Of a stretch of 64,000 bases of DNA, positions 12,291 to 25,931 are shown one piece after another (positions within the stretch are counted from its first letter, which is position 1; the number at the start of each line of letters is the position of its first letter). Both the position numbers and the translations under genes were made by a program. The stretch is from Thunnus maccoyii. Taxonomy: Eukaryota > Chordata > Actinopteri > Scombriformes > Scombridae. The stretch lies in contig NC_056540.1 in assembly GCF_910596095.1 (NCBI RefSeq), positions 19,184,501 to 19,248,500 of the forward strand, written 5' to 3'. The notes beneath the pieces were generated by a model. That model was not told the origin of the DNA. It worked only from the letters and a program-made list of their open reading frames with translations, and did no database searches.

Positions 12291-15200
12291 ATGGTTGTCT
12301 ATAAACAGTCTTTGGGCTCAAAGGTCAAAACATACAATATTATAATCTGAGGAAGTGAGTTTTGACAGCAACTCTAATAATGTAGAAATCAACCATAATT
12401 TGTCTCCTTATGAATTATTTAAACATATGATCCCACAAAAATGCACGTGTGAGCAAACAGTTTGTCCACCTGGATGCATGTAAGTCCAATATTCACTCTC
12501 CTTTTAGCTCCATTTCGCTTTATACCGACTTCAAAAAGGAAATATGTTCACCAGCTAGTTGTTAATTCTGTCTGCTGTTTGGTGCTGAGCAGGTATTTCA
12601 CACTTGATTCATCATAGCTTTGTGCTGAAAACGTCTGCCTGCAGCACAAAGTGAACCAGAACTGTGAACTGAATGATCCTCTGCAGAGTCAGGTGATAAA
12701 TCTCAGTATTCGTTGATACATTGTTAACATAAAATATTGATTAATGCAGCTTTAAATGAATCCACACATGAGAATTATTATGCGAGAGACATTGAGCACT
12801 CACCAGCAGTCTTGAGAGTAACCTTGCTGGGCTTACTAGCTCCCAGTATAACGATGCGTTCAACCCAAGAGCTGGTAGAAAACTGGGCGTCTGGAGCGAG
12901 GTTACTGTGGACCAAGACAGAGACATTGATTTAATATAAGTGCCAAAAGTTGTGAATCATAAGTGGTTACCTGCAGAACTTAGTGCTTTATCACTAATAT
13001 TTTCTTGTATGATGCATTACATGTATAGTACCATCACTTTAATGTCTTCAAAATGTCTAATTGTGTTTGTTTCTATGCTGCTTTACTGCAAAAGGAAATT
13101 CCTTTTGTAGAGCAATAAATGTATGAACTGAATATTTAAGTCTATTGAGGATGGATTTTTACTTTAAATGATGCAGGTTGAACTGAGACTTCAGGAATAA
13201 TCATTACATACACAGAAGAGAGGACGTTGTTGGTGAAGGACAGCCTCCTATGAATGAACTCGTTCTTTTCGAAGTTGAAGGTGTGGCCATCGTCTATGTA
13301 GAGCTCGCCCTCAGCGGTTCTCTGTCAGAGAAAAAGGTCAGACCTGATGAGTACGACAAAGCAACTCAGCATGAAATGTGTGAAAATAGCAGCAGATTAT
13401 GATTTGAGTTACCTGAGGATTAAGAGCCACATATAAAGTGTAGGGATCCTGTTCCATGCAGGTGGAGGACCTGCGAACCCGAAGCTTCCTGGGAATAATG
13501 GAGCCACCACGCTGGAAAACAGGGATCTGACAACAAAGCAGAAGGCTTCATATTAAAACCCAGAGACATGAAGTTACAGAACATTGTGAAAATTAAATAA
13601 ATGCATTTTAATCTACGCAAGTGAGGTTCTGTCTTTGCGCATCTTTGTGTGTCTTACAGAGCTCATGGTCACAGGGATGTAAAGGTTCTGGGCTCCGTTG
13701 TGCTTCTGGAAGGTGTGGACGTCAAACCAGACCTAAAGGACACACACACAAACAAACAAACAAAGGTTAAGAGAACAGCAGAATCTGCAGTCACCTTACT
13801 GACACCACATCTGATAAAAAGCCATTTAAACCGTTCAAATTCTACACTGACGTTGAGCCAAAAGATGTCAAAAAGAAAAATGTGGAGGTGTTATATCCTC
13901 TCTCTCTCTCTCTCTATCTCACCTCGTCTTTTCCAGGCAGGTAGGCGGTGACTCCTCTGGCTCCCTCCTCAGTAACTGGATGCACCAACAAGTCTCTCCC
14001 TGCAGAAAAGTAAGAGATATCAGGGGGACTGATCATCTTCCCTTATGTCACTGATTTTAAGGGTTTATCCAACAAAAAAGCCCAGTTTTAATGTTTGAGG
14101 TTATCATATTTAATTTGCTCAATAATTGGAGTCAACTTTGACCATCAAGGACTTTTGTTTTTTTAAAAAGTTTTTATTTTTTTACTGCAATTAAAAAATC
14201 AGCCTACTTAATGGATTTGGTCAAACTAAGTGGAGGAAAACAATTTTGGCGTTTTGTTTCTCACCGATCAAGAATTCGTCGTCCAGAGCAAAAGTAGCAG
14301 GATCCTGAGGATACTCAACCCACAGTGGTCTGAAACAGAAATAAACACATGAGCAGAGTAATATCTAAAAATTAACAATATTTTCACACTGTAGGTTCGG
14401 ATATGACATGATCCAATACTAAAAATTGTACCGATGTAATATAAAGTATATGAAATTGGCAAAAAATTCAAACCAACTTCATCATGTATTTTTGTGTTCT
14501 GGGATATTATTCATTATTGATTCAGAATATGAAATGTTTCCACTTCTCTTTATAATATAAATTTTTCTGTAGTGCAAGGAGGAAATGTGCGAGTACACGG
14601 AAATATTAATACACCGGTATTCACACTCTGTCAGAATTAATCTGTAGAGCATCTAGTCAAGGACGAGTGTGGCAGCTTTCCACAGTAATTTCATTTAAAA
14701 AAGATGTTAATACTAAGTTTAAGTCATTACTTTGTTTATAAAAAACAAATGAGCAAATCTCTTGGGAATTGCTGGCAAAGGCATAATTGAATCATTATTA
14801 CTAACAGAAATAGTTTGCTCATGTGGAACTACTTTAAAAAGTGAATTGGAAATTGATCTTGATTGATATCTGGATTTGATAGATTTTGTAACTCAAAACA
14901 ATTCTTCCCTGCAGTGTCCTCACCTCATGACGGGCTCTCCAGTGCGTTTTGTGTGGTAGAACTGCAGGTACCAGTAGGGCAGGAGGGTGTAGCGCTGGCG
15001 CACTGCTTCACGGATCAGCGCCGTGTTCTCTGGACCAAACAGCCAGGGCTCGCGGCGGGGCGTGTCCAGGTGGGCGTGGGCCCTGAAGAACGGCTGGTAC
15101 GCTCCTGTCTGGTACCAACGCACCAGCAGCTCCGTGCTCGGAGACTTGAAGAAGCCGCCCACATCAGCTGTGAGACAGACGAGGAAAGAGTTAGTCACGT

Positions 15201-18200
15201 CGGTGCTGTTCAGAGCCTAAACCTCTTGAGATCTCCTGTTTTTAGAGTTTATGGATGTTGTCAGTGAGGTTTACATCCAACTGTTTTCACTGAAAAGTTT
15301 ATTTTAGTGTTTTTATTACACTAAAGCAACTTCACTTGGTGCAATGACAAACACATCTGGTCATAAAATACGAGCACCGCTTCATCCTCTGAACTGTATG
15401 TAAGAAACTGTCACATCACCATGGTAACACCTCATGCAGTTTTTATCAGAGCACGTTTCCACAACAACATTATCAAACACTCTGGGGGCGATCTATGTTC
15501 AAGTCAAATTATTTTAAGACTGATATTAACAGAGATGCAGTCGGTTATCTGTGACTCTGTGGCAGGTGAATTTCAATATGTGGCGAATATGAAGCGTAGT
15601 ATTTATTATAGTTAAATCAAAATCTTTGTCAAAATAAAGAGATCTACAACATTTGTTCAAGGTTGAACATATCGGAACAGTCCAGATATGAAGGAAGTTA
15701 ACTTTTTACTGTTAACAGACATTTACATATTCAGTTCCTCCCAAATATTATTTATATAGTTATATCTCCTGTAACAATGTTACTGGTTTCTGTTCCACTT
15801 CTGTTTCACAGGTTTTTTTATGGTTGTATTTCATCAAACCTGGAGCCATCACGTGTCGGTACAATATCCATCCTCTAAACTACTTTCTACTTCTGTACTT
15901 GCTTATAAAATAGATAAAGTAGTAATTAATAAAGACAGAATCATTCTGTAGGTTGCTACACTTAATTCACGCAAACATTAGTTGAACTTTTTCCAGCTCA
16001 ACATGGTATAATTATTGTCAAGTCTTTGTTGTCAGTTTGTGATTTTGAACAATTCTTACAAAAACATTTCAGAAATCCCTTAATATTTTGTTCTTCAAGC
16101 AAGTTGATATTTTTAGAGATAAACTAGCAGAGTAACAGCAGATTGTAAAGCCTGATAATACTCACCACCACAGAAAGAGATTCCAACCAGACCCAGGCTC
16201 AGACACATGGGGATAGAGATCTTAAGATGGTCCCACTCAGCGGCATTATCTCCAGTCCACACAGCACCTGGAGACACAAACATACAGTTGAAATACTCAA
16301 GAGTTATTCACTTAAACATAAAAGACTTCCAGATCTGCACACAGCCCACAAGTGATAGAAACTAAATCATTAATTATGTTTCTAGGTTTTGGTGCAATTC
16401 CTTCTGAATTACAGGAAGCTTTAATTTAGTTTCATTAAAAGTACTGATAAATAGTACATTCAGTGTACTTTTTTAATGTTTTTAATTATTTATGGCACCA
16501 GTTTTCAAAACATAGGGCAGGTTATTATCAACAGTGACCACAATGTGAGTGCACATGTCTAAGATTTACATATTGAGTGTGGGACCTTTTATATCAAACG
16601 TGACTTTTATGGCTGCAATCTGGACACATTGTAGAGTGTAGTTGGAGCTGGTGTTTTAATACAGTAAACCGAGGTAGCAGGTAAGAGTGGAAAGTGAGGG
16701 CAGTAAATAGCTCACCATAGCGCTGTGACCCAGCGAAGAAGGCCCTGGTCAAGACAAATGGTCGCTCAACTCCTCCCGACCTCTGGATCAAACCCTCCGC
16801 TGTGGCCATTTGCTGCAGATCACGTACAACAGTTAACGGAGGAGACAACAAAAACACACAATTTCAAATGCTACTAGGAAACCACTTTTAGTGAACCAGA
16901 AAATGGTACACATGCATTACAAATATAGTAATGTATGAATTCTCCAATCATGTCACCAAGATTCATTTTTATCATTTAAATCACAGTGTTCTGCACTACC
17001 TTCCTGCTGCTAGAAAATGGCAGTAAAACTTACAGGAGGAGGAAAGTATTTTAAACGGTGTTAAAAACGTCCTCCATTTCCAAATTGTAATTGCCTTTTA
17101 TCACTTTGCTTTTCTAATGCATTGATTTTTGGTCAGCACTGTCTTCTACTGATGTCTGTATGATAACATTTTCTACTGAAATTAAATCATTTCCATTGTC
17201 ATTTTTTCTCACACATCAACTACAGGTGACCCACACGGGACAGAAGTTACAATCACGCATGAAAACTCAACGACTGAAACTGAGTGAAGAGAATAAAATA
17301 TAAAAACGATTCAGTAATTCCAGAAATATTTAACACTTTTTAAAAAAATCTGTGTTCACTCACCACATAGAAGCCGTACATGTTGTGCACGTCACGGTGC
17401 TCCCAGGCTCCGTGCATGGCGTCCTTGTGCATGGTGACCTCTGGCCCGTTGAAGACCGACGGCTCATTCATGTCGTTCCAAGTGTACAAGTTCTCCATGG
17501 AACCCTAAAGAGTGGACAGAGAGGAGTTAGAGACAGTCTATAAATAAATAAATAAAGTCTATAAATTCCATTTTAAATGCCTGGACTGAGAAATTATTTT
17601 AACTGATGTAATTGTTTACCATGCTGAGTAGCTGATCAGTCAGTGATTATAACAGGAGTCTTGAGTACAATCTAATGTTAGAACATGGTGCTTTCTTATA
17701 GAGAACCAGCACAGAGCATCGACTGACATACAGCGTTTTCATTTTTCTTTCAGTTTCTGTCAGTCTACCATTTACACATGTGATTACAGATTAGTAAAGC
17801 AAAGAGACAAGTTAAGAAGTGGCCGTGGGACTCACCTCGTACTGATCGTAGGCAAACATGCTGGCCCACCAGGCCCTCATGTCTGCACGGGTGAAGTCTG
17901 GATAGCCGGCGCTGCCTGAAGGATATCATTTGTCCCGAGAAGAAAAACAGAGAAAGGACAGAAAGGAACATGAGACAAACAGTGCAGAGCAGTTATAATA
18001 ATGAGGGTTTCGGGTCTCAGCACCTTAAAAAAAGAGTGTATAAACATATTATCTGTCTCATCATGTCTTATCAGTCTCTTACCAGGCCAGCACCAGCCCT
18101 CGTAGTCTCCACCATCTTTATTCTTTATATAGAAACCTCGAGATTGGATTTCAGTGTGGATCTTGTAGTTGGTGTCCACTTTGATATGAGGATCCACAAT

Positions 18201-21200
18201 GGCCACCATCTATTATACAAGAGACAAAAAAAAATCTAACTGAAAATCAAAGAAAGACACACTTTTTCCAAAAGGTGCCTGCACGTTATTTACTTTTCTG
18301 AGATTTCAGAGCGGTTGAGAGTGAAAGCAGAAAAAGAAATAAAACAAAAACACTGGACAACTTCTGGCAAGAACACTTATGAAAATGAAGATCCTGACTT
18401 GTCTTGTATCTGTACCTTGCGTTTCTTGTCCTGGAGACCCTGCAGCATTTCCTTGGGTGTGGCAAACTTGTGTGGATCCCAGGTGAAGTAGCGCTTCCCA
18501 TCTGTGTGCTCGATATCAAGCCAGATGAAGTCATAGGGGATGTCGTGCTTGTCAAAGCCCGCGTCCACCGACTGCACGTCTTCCTGGTCATTGTAGTTCC
18601 AGCGACACTGGTGGTAGGCCAGGGCGGACAAGGGAGGGAAGGCCTGGGTGCCTAAAGAACAAAACAATATTCAGTGTGAGGAAAACAGCTGGATGTTAAG
18701 TGCCAGTAACATTTATCTTTGGGGGATAAGGGTGAATTATTCTGGTGACAGACTCGTTAAGAACGCTGAGCCAATGCTTCAGAGTTTAATTCGTTGAAGA
18801 TCTTCTGTAAATTCAATTCTGTTCATAATTAATTAAATTTGATTTAAGTGGCTGAGCAAGTTTTCAATTAATGAATTAATTATGTCTTTTCATTATGTGT
18901 CACGGTTCTTGAATCTGTAAACTAAACATAATTAAGCGATTGATTTAACCAAAAAAAAAAGTGTCAAAATGTCTCCAGTATTAGTGTCAATTAGTGCTTA
19001 TTTTATTTGTTTAGCACTATTAGCTCATTGCCCATGAAAAGCTGACAAAAACTGTGTATTTCATGAGAAAGAAGAGTTCATGTGAATAGCCAGTCATCCA
19101 TCTTCTTACCTGTAAGGGAGGCATACTGGGAGAAGACGTCTTTTGGTCTTGGTCCGAGCATAATGAAGACGTCGATGATGCCGCTCTCAGAGATCCAACG
19201 AACGTCTGTCTGTGGCGTCTCACTGGAGCCCTGCACATAATCCAGCATTTTCCCAAACACGGTCTAGACAGAGAGAAACGAGTGAGTGAAGGACTGAACA
19301 TGACCTGTTTAACCCGTCTGTGATTCTCAAATCAAAAATTAAAACTGGAATCTGGTTTCTGCAGTTAAAAATGCAGGTAAAGACTCTCAGCTACTGCTAC
19401 ATACCTTTCCAGCTGTGTTGGAGCTGATGTCCACCCAAGTCTCAGCAGCATTGAGCCAGAAGATGCCTGTGGTCCGCTGGGCATTGTGGGCTAACATAAC
19501 TGGGACGGCGCCGTAAAGGGCCATAGGGTTATACAGCTCATACTGGAACACATCCAGGTTATAGAGCCGATACGGATCTCCATTACTGAAACACAAAAAC
19601 ACAGACACAGGCTTTATCCAATGCAGTGAAGACTACACTGACAATCGTGCATGTACCACAATGTTCCAGGACTCCATGTGAATTCAAATCCATTTTGTAT
19701 GTGAAACGTGACTTCTTGTTGCTACTCACTCTGTTGTTTTGAGTCTAAGGGTGTCTGCATGTTCTGGGATGCCGTAGACGTGCTCCACACCCGGCAATGA
19801 AAAGTCTAAACTGACAGCAGATGGACCTGTGGGGTGAGAACAACCAATAATCAGTTAGAGGAGGGAAAGTAAACAGAAAGTCAAATGGATGAAGGAATTT
19901 TTACGCAATGAGGTTTCTACATTAGTCATTCAGTTAATCTAAAAAAACATCTTGTCACCACTTACATGCAAGACTTTGCATCTTATTTCTGCAATGACGT
20001 CAACACCCCGCTCGCAAACACATGCAGATATTCTGATAAGTGTTGGAGCTAAAATTAGCTGTGACTGAAATATATAAGCACTTTAAGGGGAACGGCAGGG
20101 AAAAAGCTAGAGGATTTACCATTAGGTTTGCTGTCTGTGTGCGATTTAAATGTTTCCTCCCACATCCCATCTTCCACTTTCTCTTCCTCTTCTTTGGCTG
20201 CCTGGCAGGCAAACAAAAAGAGCAGTAACATAATGAAAAAGGAGATCTAGGCTGAAATACAGTGCAGAAATTATTGTTAAAAATAAAAAAATTTTAAAAA
20301 AGAAGGAAGAAGAGGGATAGAAAATGTGTATTTTAGTGTGTAGTACCTCGGCCTGGTTAGCCGGATCAGCCTCCTCTTTCTTCTCGGCCTCTGGGTCTGC
20401 CTGACTGCTGCGTGGCACAAAAAGAGGGAGGGAGGAGTGAGGGAGGGGATGTGGCAAAAAAGAGAAATGTGTCACTTCGACAAAGTCATTCTGTCGAGTG
20501 ATGAATAAAGATAAGTATATGGAGGTATAATTAAACTATAATAAAAGGAGGAGGACATACAAACAGGGAGGTTGGTGATTGCCTCCTGACTCAACACTGA
20601 CAACTAACAAGTACACTACTAGGTTTGACATGACCTAACTAATGACAAAGGGGACTGAGCAACTCCCTACCTTGTGGCTATTTCGAGCAAGGCATTATGG
20701 GACAGGATCTCTAGAGGTTGCAGCATGTAACACCCACAAGGCTCCTAACAGAACCAACTAGTACCCAGGTGGATCAACAATATAACAGGGTATGATCGAG
20801 GCCATGGCGCTGCACCACAGACCCCCCCCCCCCCCTCACACAAGCCTGGAACTGTTACAGACTTTTGGTCGCCACACACAGCTGTGGAGGTGCATGATCT
20901 GCAGTAGTGCACATGCAAGAGACACTGATGTCCAAAGTTTGTTTTTAAAGCTTCTTAGAGCTCAAGAGAAAAACTGAACTCTTCCAGTTTTAAGGAATTC
21001 TTATACCTAAAACTAAAATACGAACTGAAGCATAACCACAAAGAGAGATGTTGCTGCTGGGTTAACTTGAAAATAAGACACAGACTATATGGTGGGAAAC
21101 AGACTATGTGTGTGTGCAAGACAGAAAAGCGTCGCTCTGCGTTCCCAACTGGAGCACATCTGGCTCTGGCAGTTTTTTTGCCAGCTATCGCAGTTAGCTC

Positions 21201-24200
21201 TCATCCTAACTGAGCAAGCATGACAAATAATAATTCAGACAACATAATCAGTCAAGAAACCCAGTCGGTCATGCAGTTTTCAGTGTTAGATCTGCCGGAG
21301 TGGCACTCTAGGTGTGTGATTTAGTTATCAGACACTGAAGTGAAAAGCAGAGCCTATATCCTATATCCATGTGCTGTTTCATGATCACGATGGTTTATTC
21401 TTTGTTTCATGAAATAAGATGAAAAAATCAACATCCTACGTTTCTATGATTGTTTCAGTGATTCTTTTTAATGTGAAGATAATAAGAGTCAGGGCTGAAA
21501 TTACCCCTTAATTCTGGATTGAATCAGTCACAGACATGCACACACTCAGCCACACCCCTCTCATTCTCACTCACATTTATTGGAGAGCACGTACTGACTT
21601 TGGTGTAATGGGAGACCCTAAGTTTATATCACTATTGGCAGCATTAGCACAAGGAACAGAATACACACTTACAAATCTTAAGGGTCTTTACCTAGAGAAT
21701 ACCCTCTTGATATTATCCCACACGCTAGCCACTGTGCTAGTTACTTTATAGGAGAAACTAGGATGATAGGGAGAAGAGGACAGAACAACGAGTCAGAGAC
21801 AATACTCAAAAAACAAACAATTTCATGGGAACAAAAATAGAAATCATCCACTGAGTGAAGAGCAAAAAGGGAGGGCTGGTATTTGGCAATGTGTGTGTGC
21901 ATGCGTGGTTTCTCACGTGTCCTTGCGCATCCTCAGGTGCTCAAAGGCCAGGAGGCCACGAGAGTTCAGCGACATCACCACATCGTGCCCCTCCATGATG
22001 TCCAATCGGAAGGGCCGGGCGCTGACAATGACCCTCTGGGACTCCGCCCCCAGGGACAGCACCACCCCGTTCTCGTCCTGAGACAGGAGAGACAAGCTGC
22101 GGCACAGAGAGGAAGAGGAGAGAAGGTGAACATGAAGAGATGATTTGGTTTAGAGAAGACAAAAAGTGAAGAAGTCAATTAGAAGCGTCTTTTATAAATG
22201 GTTCATTATCTACTCAGAATTTGTAAATGCTAGTTTCCTCTGATTAAACCCTAATGAAGCCAAACTAAGGGTTGACTCTTTCGTTTCCTTTGACTCTGGG
22301 AAATTGTGATGATTTTTTCACTATTTTCACTATCTGTAGACAAAACAATCTGCATATTAACTGATAATGAAAATAATTTTTAGTTGCAGCCCTAAATTTT
22401 AGATTTATTGTCCACATGCCTTCCAACTTTACTATCAACTCAACACTGTGGGTACGTATCTCAGCCTACAGTTGAACATGAGGATGTTTTTGCTTCCTTT
22501 TTTACTAAATAAAAATAACTATATACTTTAATATTTTATATCATGATATATTTTTTTTTCATTAAAAAATAAAATATAAAAGTTACCTCTTTCAGATTTG
22601 CCTGTAAGTCCCTTTCATTTATACTCTTGCTCACTTACAGGCCTTTTACAAAGCAGACATTTTGACTTGTCATAGCAGGAAAAGCTCAAGTGTTACTAAT
22701 GACATTAACGATGGCTCTGGTCTATTCAAGTAGTCCAGTAAGTCATCACAGTGTGACAGTGAGCCAGCACGCACAATACCAGGACCCTGAAACTGGAGCA
22801 GCCAAATTAAATTCAGCCATAGTTAATTTTATTATTTAAGCCTTCTGGTATATGTCAAAATCTCTTCCTTGAAATAGGTCTATATTGTCACTCTCTTTCT
22901 TCATATTGTCACTGCTACACTGTCTGCTTTACATACACAACATCTGATGGAAATCTGTCCGTCCATCCTGGAAGAGGGATCCCTTCACTGTTGCTCCTCC
23001 TGAAGTTCCTCCCTTTTTAGGGAGTTTTCCTCCTATCTTAATAGAGGACGTAGCACAAATTTGTGATTCTGGAATATATAAATAAAACTGCCTTGACACT
23101 AGCAGGACTATACACTAAAAGTATGTTAGTTTTGCTTTTTCAGTTTGTCTCTAATGTCACTACTCCTGCCACCCACATGTCAAAACCTCCAACCCACCCA
23201 ACACCTCAGTCAGTTAACACCCCCGGGAGACTTACGGCTCAGTTGGTGGCTCCCTGATGAGCACGTCTGGGACCTCATAGCGAGGCTTCAACGGCTTCAG
23301 CTCGTTAATCTTCACCCTAGTTATGTTTCCCTGGAGACGGTAGAGCTCGAGCAGCAGACGCACCTGAGAGCCAAATAGAGAGGCAGAGAGAGAGGGTTGA
23401 AAGGAAGGGAAGGGGATACAGGAGAGGTGTACGGAGGAGTTTCACTACTTTCTCACAAACTCTACCTTCTCTTGCTTCTCTATCACCTTGCATAAATTGC
23501 CTCTTCGGGTCATGCATTTAGTTTTGATACCATTTGTAGTTGAAAGCTGGTGACTAAGACTTAATGAGGAAGCTCTGTGATGTTAAATAGAATTCATTTA
23601 TGCCTTATCTGTGACCTGATCCTGTGTGTGGTATACCTTGTTGTTGTCATTGATGAGCTGCAGGGTGAGTCTGGTGTTGGTCAGCTCCATGGTCTCCAGC
23701 AGGGCTCGATAGGGAGACTCACCAGGCTTCAGTGCTCGCTGACGCCTGTTTAAAATTTAATCACAAGAGTGGACATTTTGATAAATCAGTAACCTTGTGC
23801 TCTTCATTGGGAAAGGGCAATACACTCACTTGAAGCAAGTAAATATTATTTTCTATCTTTCCACTCACTTGCAGAAGGCACTCTGGTCACAGGTTTTGAA
23901 GTTGCCCCTGTCCACAGCCCACGTCCCGCTGAGACACATAGCCAGCCAGAACACCAGGACAGGTGCCATCCTACAAAGGAAATCAAGGAGACACCCTAAA
24001 TTTCAGATGGTTAAAAGGATAGATTCACCGTTTTACCAAATATGTTTTCAATGTAAGTGATGGGGGACAAAATCCACAGTGTGTCCAAACAGTCATTTTG
24101 TGAAAAAAATGCATTTCAAAATCGAGAAGAAATTCGAAAGAAGCTTATCTGAGGCTTCAGCAGTCTAAGTTACTCATATCAAGTGGATATCTGCCACATT

Positions 24201-25420
24201 TAATATTTTTAGCATAAAATTCCCTCACACAGTTTTTTCCAAGTTGAGCTGCAGTGGAAACGTAGTAACAAAAAGAGGGACTTTGGCACTAAAAAGACTG
24301 TAACGTTAAAAGATATCTACTTGATCTGACTAATTTGGACTGAGGCTTCATATTAGCTTCAGATAAGCTTAAAATATTTTTGCACAGAAGGAGACTTGTG
24401 GATTTTGTCCCCCATCACTTAAGCCTCTTTCACACATAATTCTGAATGACTGGGATAACCTTTCAGGCACTGCTATTACATTGTAACTGCATTATGATGG
24501 GATCTTCTAATGGCAAATATGAACAGGACGAATAATTACGGCAGGAAAAACCTGTTTCAATGTTCACTTGAGTACCTGAGAGACTTGAAAAATTGTGAAC
24601 CCGTCCTTTTAGGATACTAACAGTCACCACTCCGATTCATTCACGCACATTTGGTAGAGCAATGTCCAAGTAATTACCCAAGAGGACCTTAGTAAAGCCA
24701 CAGTAAGTACACCAAACACACATCCGGACTTTGATCTCTTTGTGGTAGTAAGATGAGACCTCGAGTGAGAGGCAGCGACAGAAAATGTCACAGGCAGCTT
24801 ACAAAAACCCAATTTCCCGTTTCCTCATCCTGCTGCTACTGCAGTAGCTCACACAGCGTGAATATATTAACACTTATAACAGCATTCAGAATCCCGTTTA
24901 TCAAGTTTGACCCTGAGCCTACATGTAGATACTCATTCCCTGCCTGTACAACCTACTCACTGTCAAAGCCGGTAGATGTGAGGTGTTTGAAATGAAGCCA
25001 AGAGGCAGCATTAGCTAACGTAACGGCTAGCGAGGGATGGCTAACATGCAGTCGGATTTCTGGGGAAACACAATAAAAAATGAGCACATATAAATCATTT
25101 GATCAAAGTGAAGCATCGAACTGTTACAGACTCACTAACGCCTGATTGTATCTCTAGTTAATGACCTCTTTGGAGCGGGATGTCGAGCTAACCTTGCTAA
25201 CTGCCTGTCAAGCCGTTAATTCAATTGAGGGAGGATTGACCGTTAAAAGCCGGCCGTTAAAACCCGAAACGGTGCGTTTGCTGTCACGTTAAATGAGTGA
25301 GCGCCCGCAGCGATGATCTCAGACTCCCTGCGTACCGATAACAGATCAAACAAATGATAAATTGACGATAAAATAGCGGAAATTGCTTGCTTTGTCTTAC
25401 CTTTCGGTGAAGGTGGCCAT
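11781..25420 (-). CDS. ganab: Neutral alpha-glucosidase AB (ER glucosidase II alpha subunit, GH31)
   Basis: Twenty-four exons join in frame, about 930 aa: 25401-25420, 23869-23970, 23637-23745, 23236-23363, 21917-22096, 20347-20407, 20120-20201, 19730-19826, 19405-19585, 19110-19263, 18416-18651, 18083-18209, 17836-17915, 17364-17504, 16716-16812, 16166-16267, 14924-15167, 14265-14329, 13923-13999, 13658-13732, 13413-13526, 13212-13321, 12804-12904, 11781-11890. A hydrophobic signal peptide ([17 protein letters not shown]) precedes VDRGNFKTC. Motifs: [54 protein letters not shown] with the GH31 nucleophile at about Asp530, and WTGDN with the general acid at about Asp605. Exons 20347-20407 and 20120-20201 encode the poorly conserved acidic linker. 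Family knowledge: the enzyme pairs with the PRKCSH beta subunit in the ER and trims the inner glucoses of N-glycans in the calnexin cycle. The first ATG adds seven residues (MATFTER) before a second in-frame ATG at the head of exon 2; either may be used. Confidence 0.97.
12120..12292 (+). mobile_element. tRNA-derived SINE in a ganab intron
   Basis: A B-box-like GGTTCGATTCC is present at 12154-12164. It is followed by CAGCCAGGGACC and a pyrimidine-rich body, then CAATAAAGGCAAAAATGCCA and an (AAAT)n tail from about 12259. This order (tRNA head, body, tetranucleotide tail) matches SINEs that I recall as abundant in percomorph fish. It lies in the last ganab intron, antisense to the gene. The head looks 5'-truncated; a clear A box was not found. 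Confidence 0.75.
20408..21916 (-). other. Long ganab intron without recognised features
   Basis: About 1.5 kb between the exon ending in RMRKD and the acidic-linker exon. It contains a C-run near 20823-20836. I found no alternative exon resembling the mammalian GANAB cassette exon. Confidence 0.5.
22890..23097 (+). mobile_element. Teleost interspersed repeat (retroelement-tail-like)
   Basis: The text GAAGAGGGATCCCTTCACTG, then TTGCTCCTCCTGAAGTTCCT, GGGAGTTTTCCTCC and a TATAAATAAAACTGCC end are strongly reminiscent of a very common fish interspersed repeat. It has no coding content. It sits in a ganab intron. The class is uncertain. Confidence 0.55.
24011..24611. mobile_element. Foldback MITE, copy B
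   Basis: The left end is TTAAAAGGATAGATTCACCG and the right end ATTGTGAACCCGTCCTTTTA. The two halves are largely inverted copies: GTGATGGGGGACAAAATCCA at 24059 is mirrored by TTTTGTCCCCCATCAC at 24403. The element is related to copies A and C and lies in ganab intron 1. The part near 24422-24480 resembles the ends of the TTTCACACAT element seen at 39924, suggesting recombination or insertion. Confidence 0.8.
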
Positions 25421-25931
25421 CTTGATTAATATGCCTCCGCTACACTCCGCCCATTTCAGTCCGCAACAAAGATCGTAAAAAAGTAAGACTCTCAACAACT
25501 CACTCAAATATTGACGCTTAATTCATAAAAATTGAAACGACTACTGTAGATTAAACTGTCAAGACTACAACATCTAGTTTGCCGATTTTTTAAACTATCA
25601 ATAAATCACGGTTTTACCATTTTATCTGGGTTATAATAGAGGATGTAGGTGAACTTGGCTTATATCTTTATCCTCTCAGGCACCGACACGTCATCAGTGA
25701 AGCGCACACCTCTGTCTTGTTTCCACAGCTCTGCAACAAATCCAATATTTATAATATATATATATAACGAATATTTATAATGTTTAAAGTTTGATGAGCA
25801 GAGGTTTTCAACCCGAGGGGATCCCACAAAGAGTCCTGAGATAAATCTGGGGAGCCCCGAGATGAATTATTAAACAAAATTATGTTTATTTTGTATTTAT
25901 GACTAATTTAAAGATCCCCTCCGGGTATTTA
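25421..25931 (-). promoter_or_regulatory. ganab: ganab upstream/promoter region
   Basis: Sequence upstream of the first ganab ATG (25418-25420). It contains a CCGCCC-like stretch near 25446 but no TATA box at an obvious position. The part beyond about 25560 is AT-rich, and 25800-25870 resembles a decayed repeat (TTTTCAACCCGAGGGGATCC). Promoter boundaries cannot be set by eye. Confidence 0.35.
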
